From Bacteroidaceae bacterium HV4-6-C5C (GTDB lineage Bacteria; Bacteroidota; Bacteroidia; Bacteroidales; Bacteroidaceae): DNA of 64,000 nucleotides. The stretch lies in the NCBI GenBank assembly GCA_007896885.1, contig VOIU01000015.1:1-64000 (forward strand), in the 5' to 3' direction. The notes below the pieces were generated by a model. It saw only the letters and a list, made by a program, of their open reading frames with translations, had not been told where the DNA came from and ran no database searches. The translations under genes were made by a program, and so were the position numbers. Positions 16,048-25,384 of the stretch are shown here, in pieces (position 1 is the first letter of the stretch; each line of letters opens with the position of its first letter).

Positions 16048-18318
16048 TTAGAGATTGTCTTCGAAATATCTTGTAATCTTTTCGTGAAGGTGAACGCGGT
16101 CTTTACCTGCAACGTTATGCTTATGTGTCGGATAAATGAACAAATCCGGATATGTGTGCGCATCAATGCAAGCTTTCATAAACGAAAGAGTATGTTGAGG
16201 TACACAAGTGTCATCCTGATCGTCGTGGATAATGAGTAGATGTCCTTTAAGATTTCCGGCAAGATTCTTTAGATTGCACTCCTTGTAACCTTCCGGATTG
16301 CTTTGCGGAGTGTCCATATAACGCTCTCCATACATTACCTCGTAATAGCTCCAGTCTATTACCGGGCCTCCTGCCACGCCTACTTTAAAGATTTCGGGAT
16401 AGCGTAGAACCAATGCGGTAGTCATGTGTCCGCCAAAGCTCCATCCATGCACGCCGATACGATTACCATCAATGTATGGTAAGCTCTTTAAGAATTCTAT
16501 ACCTTTTACCTGATCTTTGCCTTCTTCTATGCCTAGATGACGGAAAGTAACATTTTCAAAGCTAAGGCCCCTGTTCTCACTTCCACGATTGTCGAGTGAA
16601 AACATGATGTAACCTTTGTTTGCCATGTAAACATCCCAGCCCCGTGCTCCATTTTGCCAGCCTCCTGTTACGACTTGTGCATGAGGTCCACCATAAACAT
16701 AGACAATTACGGGATACTTTTTATTCGGGTCAAAATCCGCCGGCTTGGTGATACGATAATAAAGATCGGTTACCCCGTCCGCTGCTTTTATTGTGCCGGT
16801 CTCGAAAGTCGGCATTACGTATCCCTGATATGGGTCTTTGGCTTGTAGTAGAGTAGTTTCTTTTACTTCTCCTTTTGTATCACAAATGCTAATAACTCGT
16901 GGAATGGTGGGTGAAGAATACCTGTCAATAAGATATTTGCCGCTTCCTGATAAGTCTGCTGTATGTGTCGCATCTCTTTTACCAATCAGATGGCGTTTGC
17001 CTGTCTTTATATCTACTCCGAATATGTTGCTTTGCAAAGGAGTAACTTCGGTACTGTTGATAATAACCTCACGTGAGGAAAGATTAAATCCCAAAATGTT
17101 TTGTACCAGCCAATTGCCCGAAGTCAATGCTTTCAGAGCAACACGAGCCGTTAGCTTCCCACCTTCCGGTGAAAGCTTCTCAACTCCTGCGGGAGATAAT
17201 TGTTCTTTAGTATTTGCGGCAAGATCACATAAGTAAAGATGGTTGTAACCGCTCCATTGGCTTTGATAAATGAATTTGCTTTTATCCCATGGCAAGAAAA
17301 TAATAGAATGCTGCGGTTCTACATATTTTGGATGTGTCTCTTCAATCAACACTCTCATCTGACTACCGGTTTCGGCATTGTATTGACAAAGCTTAGCATG
17401 ATTTTGGTCGCGATTCAATTCTATAAGATAAAGGCTTTTGCCATCAGGTGCCCAACTTATATTGGTGAAGTAACGGTCGGTGGGGTCACCGGCTTGCAAG
17501 AAGACAGTCTTTTTAGTTTCCGGATTATAAATGCCGACAGTCACTTTATGGCTGGTCATCCCTGCCATTGGGTAACGAACGTTATTGACTTTTCCTATAC
17601 GGGCGGTAATATCAACTAAAGGATATTGGGCAACCATACTCTCATCCATTCGGTAAAAAGCGAGTAAATTACCATCAGGACTCCAGAATGTTCCTTTTTG
17701 AATGCCGAATTCATTGCGGTGCACGCTTTGTCCGCAGACAATTCCTTCAGGCTCATTCGTAACTTGAGTTGTTATTCCATCTCCTGTGACAACCAAAAGG
17801 TTATTGTTTATTGTATAGGCAAGATTGCGGCTTTTGCTATTCCAGTCCTCATTTGCAGCTTCCTTTGTACGCTCCTGTTTCCAAATGATGCTCTTCTTAG
17901 CCCAGTTTATAAGAACTCTGTTTTTGCCTGTATTGACCAGCATTAAAGTAGGATATTCAGCCTTAGAAAGAGCCTTACCTGCTTTTTCATCAAAAGAATT
18001 TAAGAATACAGCACTGTAGAGGCTACTTATTTTCCCAAGTTGTTCTTTTCCCAATAAGCTGTTGACTTCTTCCAAAGAGATCACAGAGAAATGCTTTCCA
18101 TTCATCCATGTACCTTCTACCTTATCTATTCCAAGTTCCAGATATGCAAAGTCTCCGTACCATTGATACCACTTGTTTTCTGCGTATCGGTATGTGGCTC
18201 CTCCCGGAATTAAATCTTCGAGTGTAGGTTTCTTTAATTCTTGCGCCATGACAGTTGATGTAAAGAGCATGGGTAATGTAAGCAGCGCCGCACCCATACA
18301 ATTCTTAAATTTTTTCAT
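16048..18318 (-). CDS. S9 family peptidase, dipeptidyl-peptidase IV-like
   Basis: This 756-residue secreted serine peptidase has a signal peptide (1-25, cleavage after MAQ or MA). Its DPP-IV N-terminal beta-propeller spans about 100-500 and its alpha/beta hydrolase domain 510-756. The nucleophile is S627 in GWSFGG, the acid D702 or D703 (DDQDD) and the base H734 in THKHNV. The YGGPHAQ oxyanion region is intact. Proteins of this type cut Xaa-Pro di- or tripeptides from peptides in the periplasm; it could be DPP-IV or prolyl tripeptidyl peptidase, and the sequence does not settle which. It is encoded 24 bp upstream of purD. Confidence 0.9.
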   Translation of the reverse strand: MKKFKNCMGAALLTLPMLFTSTVMAQELKKPTLEDLIPGGATYRYAENKWYQWYGDFAYLELGIDKVEGTWMNGKHFSVISLEEVNSLLGKEQLGKISSLYSAVFLNSFDEKAGKALSKAEYPTLMLVNTGKNRVLINWAKKSIIWKQERTKEAANEDWNSKSRNLAYTINNNLLVVTGDGITTQVTNEPEGIVCGQSVHRNEFGIQKGTFWSPDGNLLAFYRMDESMVAQYPLVDITARIGKVNNVRYPMAGMTSHKVTVGIYNPETKKTVFLQAGDPTDRYFTNISWAPDGKSLYLIELNRDQNHAKLCQYNAETGSQMRVLIEETHPKYVEPQHSIIFLPWDKSKFIYQSQWSGYNHLYLCDLAANTKEQLSPAGVEKLSPEGGKLTARVALKALTSGNWLVQNILGFNLSSREVIINSTEVTPLQSNIFGVDIKTGKRHLIGKRDATHTADLSGSGKYLIDRYSSPTIPRVISICDTKGEVKETTLLQAKDPYQGYVMPTFETGTIKAADGVTDLYYRITKPADFDPNKKYPVIVYVYGGPHAQVVTGGWQNGARGWDVYMANKGYIMFSLDNRGSENRGLSFENVTFRHLGIEEGKDQVKGIEFLKSLPYIDGNRIGVHGWSFGGHMTTALVLRYPEIFKVGVAGGPVIDWSYYEVMYGERYMDTPQSNPEGYKECNLKNLAGNLKGHLLIIHDDQDDTCVPQHTLSFMKACIDAHTYPDLFIYPTHKHNVAGKDRVHLHEKITRYFEDNL

Positions 18319-18384
18319 TGTAGTGAAAGTTAATATCCTTGTTTATAAAGTTTATCTCTCTCAGAATATGCTTTATCCCGAAAA

Positions 18385-19764
18385 TTAATCATTGTCGGGT
18401 TTATGGAAAGATTGAAAATGTCTTCTCCTTGGTTCTCTATCCCCAGGCTTTTTCTCTTCATGATCACTTTTCCGGTGTTGATCTCTTCTCTCTCCTCTGT
18501 CCGAAAAGCTTTCTTTTCTTGAGAATTCTTTACGGGGAGCTCTGCTTCTATTTCCTCCTCTACTGAATCTTGATTCGGTTTTCACCTCTCTATTATCATC
18601 CGGAGCATCTTCTTTGTTTTGTTTGAATTCCTTGTACTTTCCTTCAAAAATCTCATATTTGCGGAATTCACAATCCAACGCTCCATTGAATAATGGAATT
18701 TTCTCGGTGGGCTTTAACCCAATCTGATCAAAACATTCTTCCCGATAAGAGAGGATCCACGCTGTATTTCCCGCAAAAGCATGTTTTAACCGTTCGCCGA
18801 TCATTTGATATAATCCTAAAAGATCATTGGTTGATATGCGCTCTCCATAGGGAGGATTCATTATGATAAACGATTTTTCAGCAGGTTGTTGGAATGCTTG
18901 GAATGGCTGTATTTTAAGTATAACATCTTTTGATACGCCTGCTGCCTTTACATTATGGGTTGCGATATCGTGAGCTTTAGGGCTGTTGTCGTAACCGTAA
19001 ATATGGTGTTTAAATTCCCGTTCCTGACTGTCGTCATTATATACGGTGTCAAACAGATCCCGATCAAAGTCATTCCATTTTTCAAATGCAAATTCTTTCC
19101 GGAATACACCCGGAGCAATATTCTTAGCAATGAGAGCCGCCTCAATAGGTATTGTGCCCGAGCCACACATCGGATCAATCAAGTCACATTCGCCATGCCA
19201 GCCTGTTAATAAAATCATACCGGCGGCAAGCACTTCGTTCAGAGGAGCTTCAACGGCCTCCTGGCGATACCCGCGGCGGTGGAGAGATTCTCCAGAAGAA
19301 TCAAGAGATAGCGTGCACTCAGTCTGTGCAATGTGGATATTCAGCAGGACATCCGGGTTGTTAATGCGTACAGATGGGCGTTTTCCCGTTTTCTCTCTAA
19401 AATAGTCGACAATAGCATCTTTAACCTTGTATGATACAAATTTGGAATGACGGAATTCTTCACTGAATACAACGGCATCAATAGCTATGGTTTGATCAAT
19501 CTTTAAGAAGTCTTCCCAGTGGATTGATTTTATTTCATCATAAACTTCGTCGGCATTCTTGGCTGAGAATTTTTTGATTGGCTTTAATATGCGTATAGCT
19601 GTTCGCAGACAGAAATTTGCTTTATACATCATTTCCTTATCACCGGTAAAGGCCACCATTCGTCTTCCTATCTGGATGTCGGATGCTCCTAGTGTTGTTA
19701 GCTCTTGTGCTAAAACTTCTTCAAGACCTTGAAAGGTCTTTGCTATCATTTCAAACGATTTCAT
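18385..19764 (-). CDS. THUMP-domain class I RNA methyltransferase (RlmL-like)
   Basis: This 459-residue protein has an N-terminal ferredoxin-like plus THUMP region (to about 165). A Rossmann methyltransferase domain follows, with DPMCGSGTIPIEAAL (about 198-212) and the N6-adenine/N2-guanine signature IIMNPPYGERIS. It corresponds to the RlmL half of E. coli YcbY, which methylates N2 of G2445 in 23S rRNA. Residues from about 380 on form a long, low-complexity tail rich in Arg, Glu, Ser and Asp (for example RSRAPRKEFSRKESFSDRGE), probably disordered and RNA-binding. Such tails vary between species. Confidence 0.87.
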   Translation of the reverse strand: MKSFEMIAKTFQGLEEVLAQELTTLGASDIQIGRRMVAFTGDKEMMYKANFCLRTAIRILKPIKKFSAKNADEVYDEIKSIHWEDFLKIDQTIAIDAVVFSEEFRHSKFVSYKVKDAIVDYFREKTGKRPSVRINNPDVLLNIHIAQTECTLSLDSSGESLHRRGYRQEAVEAPLNEVLAAGMILLTGWHGECDLIDPMCGSGTIPIEAALIAKNIAPGVFRKEFAFEKWNDFDRDLFDTVYNDDSQEREFKHHIYGYDNSPKAHDIATHNVKAAGVSKDVILKIQPFQAFQQPAEKSFIIMNPPYGERISTNDLLGLYQMIGERLKHAFAGNTAWILSYREECFDQIGLKPTEKIPLFNGALDCEFRKYEIFEGKYKEFKQNKEDAPDDNREVKTESRFSRGGNRSRAPRKEFSRKESFSDRGERRDQHRKSDHEEKKPGDREPRRRHFQSFHKPDND

Positions 19765-19816
19765 CTATATTATTTAAAATTCCTGTCTGCGGAATTATTC
19801 CGCTATAAATATCTTA

Positions 19817-20716
19817 TTATTTCTTTGCTTTAGTCTGTACAATTCTGGCTTTAGCCGGTACATCTTCCGTTACCCAAATATTACCTCCTACTGTGGCATC
19901 TTCCCCGATGGTAATTCGTCCTAGTATTGTGGCATTAGAATATATTATGACATTGTCTTCGAGTATAGGGTGCCTTGCGTTGCCTTTAATCGGCCTACCG
20001 CATTCATCAAGCGGAAAACTTTTTGCACCCAGGGTCACACCTTGATATAGCTTTACATTATTGCCTATAATGCAAGTCTCGCCAATAACAACTCCCGTGC
20101 CATGGTCTATAGTAAAGAAATTGCCTATCACTGCTCCCGGATGTATGTCTATTCCGGTTTCACTATGAGCCATCTCAGTAATGATACGGGGTATGAGAGG
20201 AACGCCCAGCATAAGTAATTCGTGAGCTATTCTATAATTCGTAATGGCCCGGATTGCCGGATAACAAAATATTACTTCACCGAAGCTTTTTGCTGCCGGG
20301 TCACCATTATATGCAGCTTCAACATCCGTCGCGAGCACCTCTCTCATGTGAGGCAACTTGCTGATAAAATCCGCGGCCAACCTGGCGGCTTCTTCACGCT
20401 GGTCTTCAGTGCAATAGCTACATTCATCATCGGTGCCAAAGCACAATCCTGCCAATATTTGTTCGGTCAGTAAATCAAATAAATGTTCTATATTTACACC
20501 GATGTGATAAGTAATAGTTCGGCTGTTGACGGTTGAGTTCCCGTAATATCCCGGAAACAGAATTGCTCTCGACAATTCTATAATATCCTGTAATGCTTTG
20601 GCCGAAGGTAGCGGATTACCGTCTATATGCTGATGATACAATCTTTTATACGATTCATCTTCAGATAATTCTTTGATGGCCTTAGTCAGAATGTGAGTAA
20701 AGTTCAATGGGCTCAT
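19817..20716 (-). CDS. cysE: Serine O-acetyltransferase
   Basis: CysE/EpsC makes O-acetylserine from serine and acetyl-CoA. This 299-residue protein has a helical N-terminal half and a left-handed beta-helix of hexapeptide repeats in the C-terminal half. The active-site stretch IDHGTGVVIGETCIIGNNVKL (substrate His and Asp) is intact, as is GVTLGAKS. It is longer than E. coli CysE at the N-terminus, as is usual in Bacteroides. It is divergent from cysK, the next enzyme, and shares a 230-bp promoter region with it. Confidence 0.93.
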   Translation of the reverse strand: MSPLNFTHILTKAIKELSEDESYKRLYHQHIDGNPLPSAKALQDIIELSRAILFPGYYGNSTVNSRTITYHIGVNIEHLFDLLTEQILAGLCFGTDDECSYCTEDQREEAARLAADFISKLPHMREVLATDVEAAYNGDPAAKSFGEVIFCYPAIRAITNYRIAHELLMLGVPLIPRIITEMAHSETGIDIHPGAVIGNFFTIDHGTGVVIGETCIIGNNVKLYQGVTLGAKSFPLDECGRPIKGNARHPILEDNVIIYSNATILGRITIGEDATVGGNIWVTEDVPAKARIVQTKAKK

Positions 20717-20746
20717 TAGTGATCTCCTTTATATATAAGGTGGCTA

Positions 20747-20905
20747 CAAAGGTAGTTATTCTTAAGTAAAATTGCCGGCTGTAAACACATTTATATGCAT
20801 AAAGTGTACAATAATAATAGATTATCTTCTGAAAAATCACCATTTTATAGTATAAAAATCCCATAAACGTGGTATTTTTCTTCCATATCAGAATATCTAT
20901 CTTTG
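20747..20905. promoter_or_regulatory. Divergent -7 promoter elements of cysE and cysK
   Basis: On the minus strand TACCTTTG (20747-20754) lies 31 bp before the cysE start. On the plus strand TATCTTTG (20898-20905) lies 41 bp before the cysK start. Both match TAnnTTTG. No operator or riboswitch-like fold was recognised in between. Confidence 0.45.
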
Positions 20906-20946
20906 CAGTATAATAATTCGATTTAAATATTAAAACTCAATATGTT

Positions 20947-21894
20947 ATGGGAAAAGTTGTAAAACGTCTTACTGAATTAGTGGGAAACACTCCTTTGCTG
21001 GAAGTCGCTAATTATAACGCAAATAAAGATTTGAAAGCCACCCTTATTGTTAAACTTGAGTATTTCAATCCGGCAGGCAGCGTTAAAGATCGTATTGCTT
21101 TGGCAATGATTGAAGATGCGGAACAATCCGGAAAACTGAAACCAGGTGCTACTATAATTGAGCCTACCAGTGGAAATACCGGTATAGGCTTGGCTTTTGT
21201 TGCCGCTGCTAAAGGATATAAATTGGTATTGACTATGCCGGATACCATGAGTGTGGAGCGACGTAACTTATTGAAAGCTCTTGGCGCGCAACTCGTGCTG
21301 ACTCCCGGTTCAGCAGGAATGAAAGGTGCTATAGCGCGTGCAGAAGAATTGAATGCTTCTACTCCCGGCTCCATTATTTTACAGCAATTTGGTAATCCGG
21401 CAAACCCAGCTATTCATGAGAAAACTACCGGAGAAGAAGTTTGGCGTGATACCGACGGGAAAGTCGATATTTTTGTAGCCGGAGTTGGTACAGGCGGAAC
21501 TGTAAGTGGTGTTGGCGCTGCACTGAAAAAGCATAACCCATCGGTTAAGATCGTAGCTGTTGAACCATCCGATTCTCCTGTCCTCTCAGGTGGAGTTCCG
21601 GGTCCCCATAAGATCCAAGGTATTGGAGCAGGCTTCGTGCCAAAGAATTTTAAGATAGAAGTTGTGGATAAAATATTGCAGGTTTCTAATGATGATGCCA
21701 TCCGGACGAGCCGTGAATTGGCACAGTTGGAAGGTCTGCTCGTTGGTATCTCTTCGGGAGCTGCGTTGAGCGCAGCCACACAGTTGGCTAAGTTGCCCGA
21801 AAATGAAGGAAAGACGATTGTCGTTCTTCTACCGGATACCGGTGAACGTTACCTTTCCACTTTGCTATACGCATTTGAAGAATATCCGCTATAA
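20947..21894 (+). CDS. cysK: Cysteine synthase A
   Basis: O-acetylserine sulfhydrylase, a PLP enzyme that replaces acetate with sulfide to give cysteine. The 315-residue length is typical. The PLP lysine is K47 in [10 protein letters not shown], and the phosphate/substrate loop is TSGNTG (74-79). The glycine-rich PLP-binding [10 protein letters not shown] and the C-terminal ISSGAA are present. It is divergent from cysE, its substrate supplier, so the two are probably jointly controlled. A strong terminator follows. Confidence 0.95.
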   Translation: MGKVVKRLTELVGNTPLLEVANYNANKDLKATLIVKLEYFNPAGSVKDRIALAMIEDAEQSGKLKPGATIIEPTSGNTGIGLAFVAAAKGYKLVLTMPDTMSVERRNLLKALGAQLVLTPGSAGMKGAIARAEELNASTPGSIILQQFGNPANPAIHEKTTGEEVWRDTDGKVDIFVAGVGTGGTVSGVGAALKKHNPSVKIVAVEPSDSPVLSGGVPGPHKIQGIGAGFVPKNFKIEVVDKILQVSNDDAIRTSRELAQLEGLLVGISSGAALSAATQLAKLPENEGKTIVVLLPDTGERYLSTLLYAFEEYPL

Positions 21895-21930
21895 GAAATA
21901 ATCATTGCCAGGGTTATTGCCTTTAATAAA

Positions 21931-21975
21931 CCCTCTCTAGCTCGACGATAATGAAAAGCTAGAGAGGGTTTTATT
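21931..21975 (+). terminator. Rho-independent terminator of cysK
   Basis: CCCTCTCTAGCT and AGCTAGAGAGGG form a perfect 12-bp stem around a 14-base loop, followed by TTTTATTT. It lies 37 bp after the cysK stop codon. Confidence 0.85.
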
Positions 21976-22023
21976 TGTGCGGTAAGCGCATCGTATAGCT
22001 ATGCTGCTTTTTATAGCTAATTT

Positions 22024-22503
22024 TTAGAAACCGCAAAGCGACTTACTTTCTTCTGCTAGCTTCTTACTCATAATGGTGTCTTTTGGAACATATTTTCCTT
22101 CTTTGTATAATTCACTTAATAACCCAAGCGCACCACAATCCTTTAGCTCTGCTCCCTTTTTTAAGTATTCTATCGCCATCTTTCTTGTTTTTTCATCCAT
22201 TGTCCTTCCATAAGATTCGGAGCTTGTCTCTAAGTAGCTATATACATCAAAATAGGCCGGGGCATAATTATACCTGTTTGCCATAAAGATGGCATAAACC
22301 AGTTTTTCTTCATGATGTCCACTTGCTATATTAGCGTATCTCAATTCATCGTAAGCTGCCGTATCCCCTTTAAGTACCAATAGCCTTAATTCCTCAATGG
22401 AGCGGGAGTTGTTCATCGTTATGACTTCAACCTGCTTTTGTTTACAGGAAAATAAGGATACAATCAGAATAGATCCCATAAAATACATCAGTATGTGCTT
22501 CAT
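22024..22503 (-). CDS. Sel1-like lipoprotein, candidate Rhs immunity protein
   Basis: This 159-residue protein has a signal peptide with lipobox LFSC (C20). The C-terminal half reads like Sel1/TPR repeats (AIEYLKKGAELKDCGALGLL, then SELYKEGKYVPKDT). It starts 21 bp after the Rhs protein whose C-terminus is caspase-like, in the position immunity genes take in Rhs and other polymorphic toxin loci. Lipidation would place it in the periplasm or outer membrane. Immunity is inferred from position only. Confidence 0.6.
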   Translation of the reverse strand: MKHILMYFMGSILIVSLFSCKQKQVEVITMNNSRSIEELRLLVLKGDTAAYDELRYANIASGHHEEKLVYAIFMANRYNYAPAYFDVYSYLETSSESYGRTMDEKTRKMAIEYLKKGAELKDCGALGLLSELYKEGKYVPKDTIMSKKLAEESKSLCGF

Positions 22504-22524
22504 AATTCGGTTATATTTTTTTTG

Positions 22525-23628
22525 TTACTCAAACCATCGCCTTATGGCATTATACATTTCTTCCATTGACGTCATGATGCCCATTTTTTCATTGGGGAGT
22601 TGGCTTCCTTCAAAGCTGCCTACTTTTTTTCCATTATAGAACTTGCTCCATGTGCCTTCCTTATCCTTAATCGTTTTCTCCGCTTCACCGTTTTTTACTA
22701 TTTTAGTAGAAAAAGTTCCAATTTCTTTATTGGTGTTACTGTCAACCGATACATTTTCCGTTGGAGCTATTACTATAGTGTTTTTTAACGCTTTGGATAT
22801 TTTACCCGCAATAGGAAGCATATTATCGGAGGTTTCCTTACCGGTTTCACAAGAATCTAGAATTACGACTGTTTTTGCATCTTCACTCCTGCTTTTCCAT
22901 GTCTTGCTATTTTCATTCAGAAAAGTCTTAAACTTACTTCCTGTATTTATTGGTACGTCTTTTCCTTTATTGTTATCATATGCAAGAATAGTCGTATTGT
23001 TTCCATGTGCCCACACATGAATAGCCCCGTCATCTGTGTAATTGTTGGCCGCTTTTATTAATGTGGCATTCTTACGGTCATTAGGGTCGAGTACAATAAC
23101 CTTTTCTTTTCCGTCCGGATCAATAAACTTTATCGGGTTGTTGTCTACATAGGTATAAGGGCTTACTTCTGGATATTTTTCCGCTGTCTGGTCAATTGTC
23201 ATAAATCGTCCTAATGCTGCATCGTAATGCCTTGGCCTTGCTCCATAGTCATACCAATTCAGACCTTTCTTGCTATCGAACTCCTTACCGTTGTATTTAT
23301 AAGGCTGAACATTATTCGTATTTGCAAATACACCCCCGAACGGATAGTAATTGTTCGTCTCTTCCGGAGTACCATTCTTGTCTACAACCACGCGGTTATT
23401 CTCTTGATGATCCTGCAAATAATAGTGATACTGGTTGTCATTTAAAGAAACATATCCCGCTTCGGTAGCTAATTGCGTAGCTGTATCGTTTTCATAGATC
23501 ATATTTCCACAATAATCCGTTTTAGTGACGGTGCCGTTGATGGTATGCGTAGTGCGTAGTTTCGTTCCGTCGGCACTATATAGGTAAACAATTGTGCTAC
23601 CGTCATCAAAGGTTATCTGGCTTGGCAA
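22525..23628 (-). CDS. Rhs core fragment with C-terminal caspase-like toxin domain
   Basis: Residues 1-170 are the end of an Rhs/YD-repeat shell: YPFGGVFANTNNVQPYKYNG, KGLNWYDYGAR, ALGRFMTIDQ, and the hallmark boundary SPYTYVDNNPIKFIDPDGKE. After the boundary comes a variable domain of about 195 residues. It has AIHVWAHGNN and, about 70 residues later, TVVILDSCETGKE. A His-Gly followed by a hydrophobic strand ending Asp-Ser-Cys is the dyad pattern of clan CD (caspase-like) cysteine peptidases; this assignment is my inference. The reading frame stays open upstream to 23751, where TAG interrupts it (TAC in the sister copy). The protein is therefore an N-terminally truncated orphan without the full Rhs shell; a non-ATG start (TTG) is assumed here. 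Confidence 0.65.
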   Translation of the reverse strand: MPSQITFDDGSTIVYLYSADGTKLRTTHTINGTVTKTDYCGNMIYENDTATQLATEAGYVSLNDNQYHYYLQDHQENNRVVVDKNGTPEETNNYYPFGGVFANTNNVQPYKYNGKEFDSKKGLNWYDYGARPRHYDAALGRFMTIDQTAEKYPEVSPYTYVDNNPIKFIDPDGKEKVIVLDPNDRKNATLIKAANNYTDDGAIHVWAHGNNTTILAYDNNKGKDVPINTGSKFKTFLNENSKTWKSRSEDAKTVVILDSCETGKETSDNMLPIAGKISKALKNTIVIAPTENVSVDSNTNKEIGTFSTKIVKNGEAEKTIKDKEGTWSKFYNGKKVGSFEGSQLPNEKMGIMTSMEEMYNAIRRWFE

Positions 23629-24040
23629 ATTTAAAAAATTATACTGAATATCAGTAATGTTTTTGTTTAAATCTTTGGTTAAATTACCGTTTGCGTCATA
23701 AGCATACTCTGTTGTTGTATTCGTACCGTTCTTGAACTCGAAACCACTGTTCTAGGCGGAGGCCGTTGCAGCATCATTTACTGCCCTCAATTGATTTCCG
23801 TAACACTCATTGTCAGGTTGTTAACTAATCCGTAAGTAGTTGCTCTCGGTGAAAGAGTTTAAATTAGTAGAAATCGAACGGCCTTCGCCGTAAGTAACGC
23901 TTCTTATTTTGAAACGGGAGGCTTCATTACGTTTGTTGTATTTAGTGCGGGAAAAAATACCCTGGAATGTAAGATTCATCATCTCATGTCGGAGTACTAA
24001 GTGAAATCTATCTTTTTTCAAAATGGTCAACCGATATCAG
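23629..24040 (-). pseudogene. Degraded Rhs upstream segment (copy 1)
   Basis: Translation continues upstream of the Rhs fragment as YGNQLRAVNDAATASA, then a TAG stop (23752-23754), then FEFKNGTN and further YD-like residues (EYAYDANGNLTKDL). Farther up the frame is lost. A block of about 210 bp (23821-24030) is shared with the sister copy at 26066-26270 with small differences. This is decay of an Rhs core, not a separate gene. Confidence 0.6.
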
Positions 24041-24108
24041 GGTAAAACACCATGCTGACCAAGAAGAAGTTTAAAGACTTCTTCAATAAGAATGTAACTA
24101 TGCTATAA

Positions 24109-24142
24109 AACATAAACACCCGGCAGTCCGGGTGTTTATGTT
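24109..24142. terminator. Terminator between the two Rhs cassettes
   Basis: AACATAAACACCCGG and CCGGGTGTTTATGTT form a perfect 15-bp stem with a 4-base loop. On the minus strand it is followed by TTTATAG. It lies 20 bp after the DUF4738 lipoprotein gene, ending the upstream cassette. Confidence 0.75.
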
Positions 24143-24162
24143 CTGCTTTATTTAATATCATA

Positions 24163-24735
24163 TTACATATCACTTTCTTTTTCGATCACTTCGTTTATTT
24201 TGATATGACCATTGTCTGATACAATCCATTCAAACCAATAGCATATATCTGTGTCTGGAACACAGAAATTAATGGAAAATTTAATTCCCGTTGTTGTAAC
24301 ATCTGTAATCTTAAAATTGGATATACAATATTTAGATATTTCATTCTTGGGTATAAATGATCTAAAATCATCCCGTTGTATTTTCCTGTTTAAAATAATG
24401 TCTTTGCCGTCTTTGTTTATGGTTAATATTACATCCTGACTGGCATAGTATATAGTATCCTTTCCTTTCTCATCTGTAATTGGATATGTGTTAACAATTT
24501 GTCCATTATCTTGCATTTTATATAAAATACGATAACTACCAACAATAGAATCTACGCTGAGAGATTCAAAATGTATAACCTTATGCTTTCTTTCCACTTG
24601 GGTTGGTTTGACAGAAAGATCTACGCCAATTGAGTCTCTTACTTTTTCATCATTAATTTTATTTTTTGTCCCATTGCAGGATGATAATAAATATCCTACC
24701 ATGAACATCAATGTAAGTAAATATTTTCTATTCAT
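24163..24735 (-). CDS. DUF4738-like lipoprotein, candidate immunity protein
   Basis: This 190-residue protein has a signal peptide with lipobox LSSC (C20). The region KDIILNRKIQRDDFRSFIPK and ISKYCISNFKI fits my memory of the Bacteroides family DUF4738. It begins 5 bp after the end of the M23 toxin frame, so the two were one transcription unit. By position it is a candidate immunity protein against the M23 peptidase; a lipoprotein in the periplasm would sit where a peptidoglycan hydrolase acts. Its own frame is intact although the toxin frame is disrupted. Confidence 0.6.
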   Translation of the reverse strand: MNRKYLLTLMFMVGYLLSSCNGTKNKINDEKVRDSIGVDLSVKPTQVERKHKVIHFESLSVDSIVGSYRILYKMQDNGQIVNTYPITDEKGKDTIYYASQDVILTINKDGKDIILNRKIQRDDFRSFIPKNEISKYCISNFKITDVTTTGIKFSINFCVPDTDICYWFEWIVSDNGHIKINEVIEKESDM

Positions 24736-24740
24736 ATCTT

Positions 24741-25384
24741 TTAGTTTTGAATTGGTTTTATTTCGGGTATTTTTATTTCTGAAACAGGAATTTGAGGCAG
24801 TGGTCTTTGGGTTGCTTCAGGACTCTGTCCAACGACAGTGACTTCCGGCAAGGTTCCACCACTATACTCTGGTTCTTGAGTAGGAGTTCTAGAATCTATT
24901 ATTTGTTGTGGGTCAACCAAGTGATTTGCTCCGTTTGCAGGATTTATCTTAGTGCCATCTACTGACACTTCATAATGCAAATGTGCTGTGTAGTCACTTT
25001 GACCATTTGCGCCAGACCTGTCCATAGTTCCTATTTGTTGGCCTTCTTTTATTTCAGTACCTACTTTAAGACCAGGACTTGTAGCATCTAAATGTATGTA
25101 TGAAGTCGAAACAGTACCATCTGTAGAAGTTATCTTTATCCTGTTGCCACTACCATCCCCATCACCAGCATGTCCTACTCTTGTAACAGTTCCATTGTGG
25201 GTTGCAACAATTGGCGCGCCCTGATCTGTATTGCCACCTCCTGTATGATTAACATCGACTCCTTGATGTAACCTCCCATGAAGTCTTGCTGCATGCCAGT
25301 TATTCTCATGGCGATGTCCATTTCCATTATAAGTTTTATTTACGGGCCATTCTCTTCTTCCATCAGGGTCTATCAGGGTCTATC
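24741..25384 (-). pseudogene. M23 metallopeptidase toxin domain of an Rhs protein, out of frame
   Basis: In the -1/+1 neighbouring frame of the Rhs core the sequence reads IDPDGRREWPVNKTYNG and on through an M23 (lysostaphin/LytM) domain. It has HxxxD as LHQGVDV, a central GAPIVATHNGTVTRVGHAG, and HxH as AHLHYEV. A Pro/Glu-rich tail follows. M23 enzymes cut peptidoglycan cross-links. An exact 10-bp tandem duplication at 25362-25381 separates it from the Rhs core. Removing one copy gives a single continuous Rhs-M23 protein with the normal DPDG boundary. Without that, no ATG-started product includes the HxxxD motif, so the toxin is probably silent. The lipoprotein gene follows 5 bp later. Confidence 0.7.
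25362..25381. repeat. 10-bp tandem duplication that causes a frameshift
   Basis: ATCAGGGTCT occurs twice in direct succession (25362-25371 and 25372-25381), within the codons for the IDPDG Rhs boundary on the minus strand. Ten is not a multiple of three, so the extra copy produces DPDRP-stop in place of DPDGRRE. Confidence 0.9.

Noticed and set aside
20717-20946. A riboswitch or T-box before cysK or cysE
   Set aside because: The gap is AT-rich and shows no specific stem pattern; only the two -7 motifs are supported.
24050-24106. A small plus-strand frame reading MLTKKKFKDFFNKNVTML
   Set aside because: Only 18 codons, no upstream promoter or family; it lies in a decaying region and contains a hairpin that explains its composition.
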